DNA from: JAWLFI01 sp041685645
GTDB taxonomy: Bacteria; Bacteroidota; Bacteroidia; Chitinophagales; Saprospiraceae
Reading direction: 5' to 3'
Assembly: GCA_041685645.1 (NCBI GenBank)
Contig: JAWLFI010000141.1
Coordinates: 1-6,773 of the forward strand
Length of the DNA stretch: 6,773 nucleotides
A model generated the notes under the pieces. That model was not told the origin of the DNA. It was given only the letters and a program-made list of their open reading frames with translations, and did no database searches. Every line of letters begins with the position of its first letter. The first letter of the stretch is position 1. Position numbers and translations under genes: made by a program. Positions 5,934 to 6,773 of the stretch are shown here, piece after piece.

Positions 5934-6773
5934 TTACATTTTTTCAATAACCATAGCACTGGCGCCACCTCCTCCGTTACAAATGGCAGCACAACCGTAG
6001 CGACCATTTTTCTGATGAAGGACATTGTTCAGCGTCGTGACGATTCTCGCTCCGGATGCACCGAGGGGATGACCCAGAGATACAGATCCGCCGAAGGGGT
6101 TGACGATCTCATTGGAAAGGCCCATCGACTGATTAAAGGCTAAAGTGACGACGGAAAACGCCTCATTGACTTCGTAAAAATCGATTTCTTCCTTTTTCAA
6201 ACCCGCTCGTTCTAAAGCGATAGGGGCGGCGATACTCGGGGAAGTGGTGAATCGCATCGGTCTTTGTGCTGCATCGGCGAAACTGAGAATTTTAGCTACG
6301 GGCTTCAATCCCAGGGCTTCCATTTTTTCTTTACTCATTAAAATGAGGGCTGAAGCACCATCATTAATGGTTGACGCATTGGCTGCTGTGACAGTGCCTT
6401 CTTTTGTAAATACAGGTCGGAGTTGAGGAATTTTTTCGAATTTTACTCTGCGGAACTCCTCATCTTCTGTGATTATTTTGGGGTCGCCTTTTCGCTGAGG
6501 TATGGATAGGGGAACAATCTCGTCTTTGAACCATCCCTTTTCGGTCGCTTCCGCAGAACGCTTATAGGATTGTATAGCAAAGGCATCCTGTTCTTCCCGG
6601 CTGATATTTTCTTCTTCAGCCGTCTGGTCTGCGGCCACGCCCATGGGAAGATCATCATACACATCGGTCAATCCATCTTTGGCCAGGCCATCAATCATTT
6701 TTCCATCTCCGTATTTATAGCCCCAGCGCGCGCGATCTAAGTAAAAAGGGATATTTGACATGCTTTCCATTCC
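5934..6773 (-). CDS. Thiolase (acetyl-CoA C-acetyl/acyltransferase), C-terminal two thirds
   Basis: A cytoplasmic thiolase that either condenses two acetyl-CoA to acetoacetyl-CoA or cleaves 3-ketoacyl-CoA in beta-oxidation. The frame runs off the right edge: a Gly codon precedes the first visible Met, giving the family's GMESMS segment. About 110 N-terminal residues, with the nucleophilic Cys, are therefore outside the window. In the visible 278 residues, MGVAADQTAEE (43-53) and ISREEQDAFA (56-65) match the loop domain. NEAF (202-205) is present, GGSVSLGHPLGASGAR (227-242) carries the catalytic His234, and CNGGGGASA (264-272) carries the second catalytic Cys264. It ends at VIEKM with TAA at 5934-5936. 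Nothing is missing from the visible part. Acetoacetyl-CoA versus long-chain specificity cannot be decided, and the neighbours in view are unrelated. It converges on the + strand genes across a 276-nt gap. Confidence 0.95.
   Translation of the reverse strand, partial: GMESMSNIPFYLDRARWGYKYGDGKMIDGLAKDGLTDVYDDLPMGVAADQTAEEENISREEQDAFAIQSYKRSAEATEKGWFKDEIVPLSIPQRKGDPKIITEDEEFRRVKFEKIPQLRPVFTKEGTVTAANASTINDGASALILMSKEKMEALGLKPVAKILSFADAAQRPMRFTTSPSIAAPIALERAGLKKEEIDFYEVNEAFSVVTLAFNQSMGLSNEIVNPFGGSVSLGHPLGASGARIVTTLNNVLHQKNGRYGCAAICNGGGGASAMVIEKM

Overview
The window looks like chromosomal DNA of a member of the Bacteroidota, probably a flavobacterial, cryomorphid or saprospirid-type marine lineage. 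This is judged from the style of the proteins: a CGGCHV-type alanyl-tRNA synthetase, a 'DVWVY...ELPA' lipoprotein, and a CPHC...CPKC membrane protein. It is also judged from moderate GC content, few Shine-Dalgarno sites, and a GGATAGCCCGACCC-type intergenic element. The genus cannot be fixed from the sequence alone.

Layout. On the + strand, from the left edge to 4951, five genes are packed closely: the 3' part of alaS (1-1365), a 101-residue two-helix membrane protein (1358-1663), a Gfo/Idh/MocA NAD(P)-dependent sugar oxidoreductase (1700-2674), a two-part lipoprotein of unknown function (2655-3533), and a polyprenyl-phosphate sugar-1-phosphate transferase (3533-4951). Three of the four junctions overlap (8, 20 and 1 nt). 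The fourth is a 36-nt gap with the only clear Shine-Dalgarno site in the window. After 76 nt comes a 209-residue zinc-ribbon membrane protein (5028-5657). On the - strand, entering from the right edge, is the C-terminal two thirds of a thiolase (5934-6773), convergent with the rest. The 276-nt convergent gap (5658-5933) has no credible gene but is full of secondary structure.

How the genes may work together. The oxidoreductase, lipoprotein and sugar transferase look like one translationally coupled unit for making a surface glycan or modified sugar: a nucleotide-sugar oxidase, an envelope lipoprotein with a probable beta-sandwich, and the enzyme that starts lipid-linked glycan assembly. No other glycosyltransferases, flippase or polymerase are in view, so the rest of the pathway must be encoded elsewhere. 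alaS and the thiolase are housekeeping genes.

The least explained parts are the structured intergenic element at 5786-5893, the lipoprotein, the 101-residue membrane protein and the zinc-ribbon membrane protein. I see no mobile element, CRISPR array, tRNA or rRNA, and no clear evidence of a complete new system.
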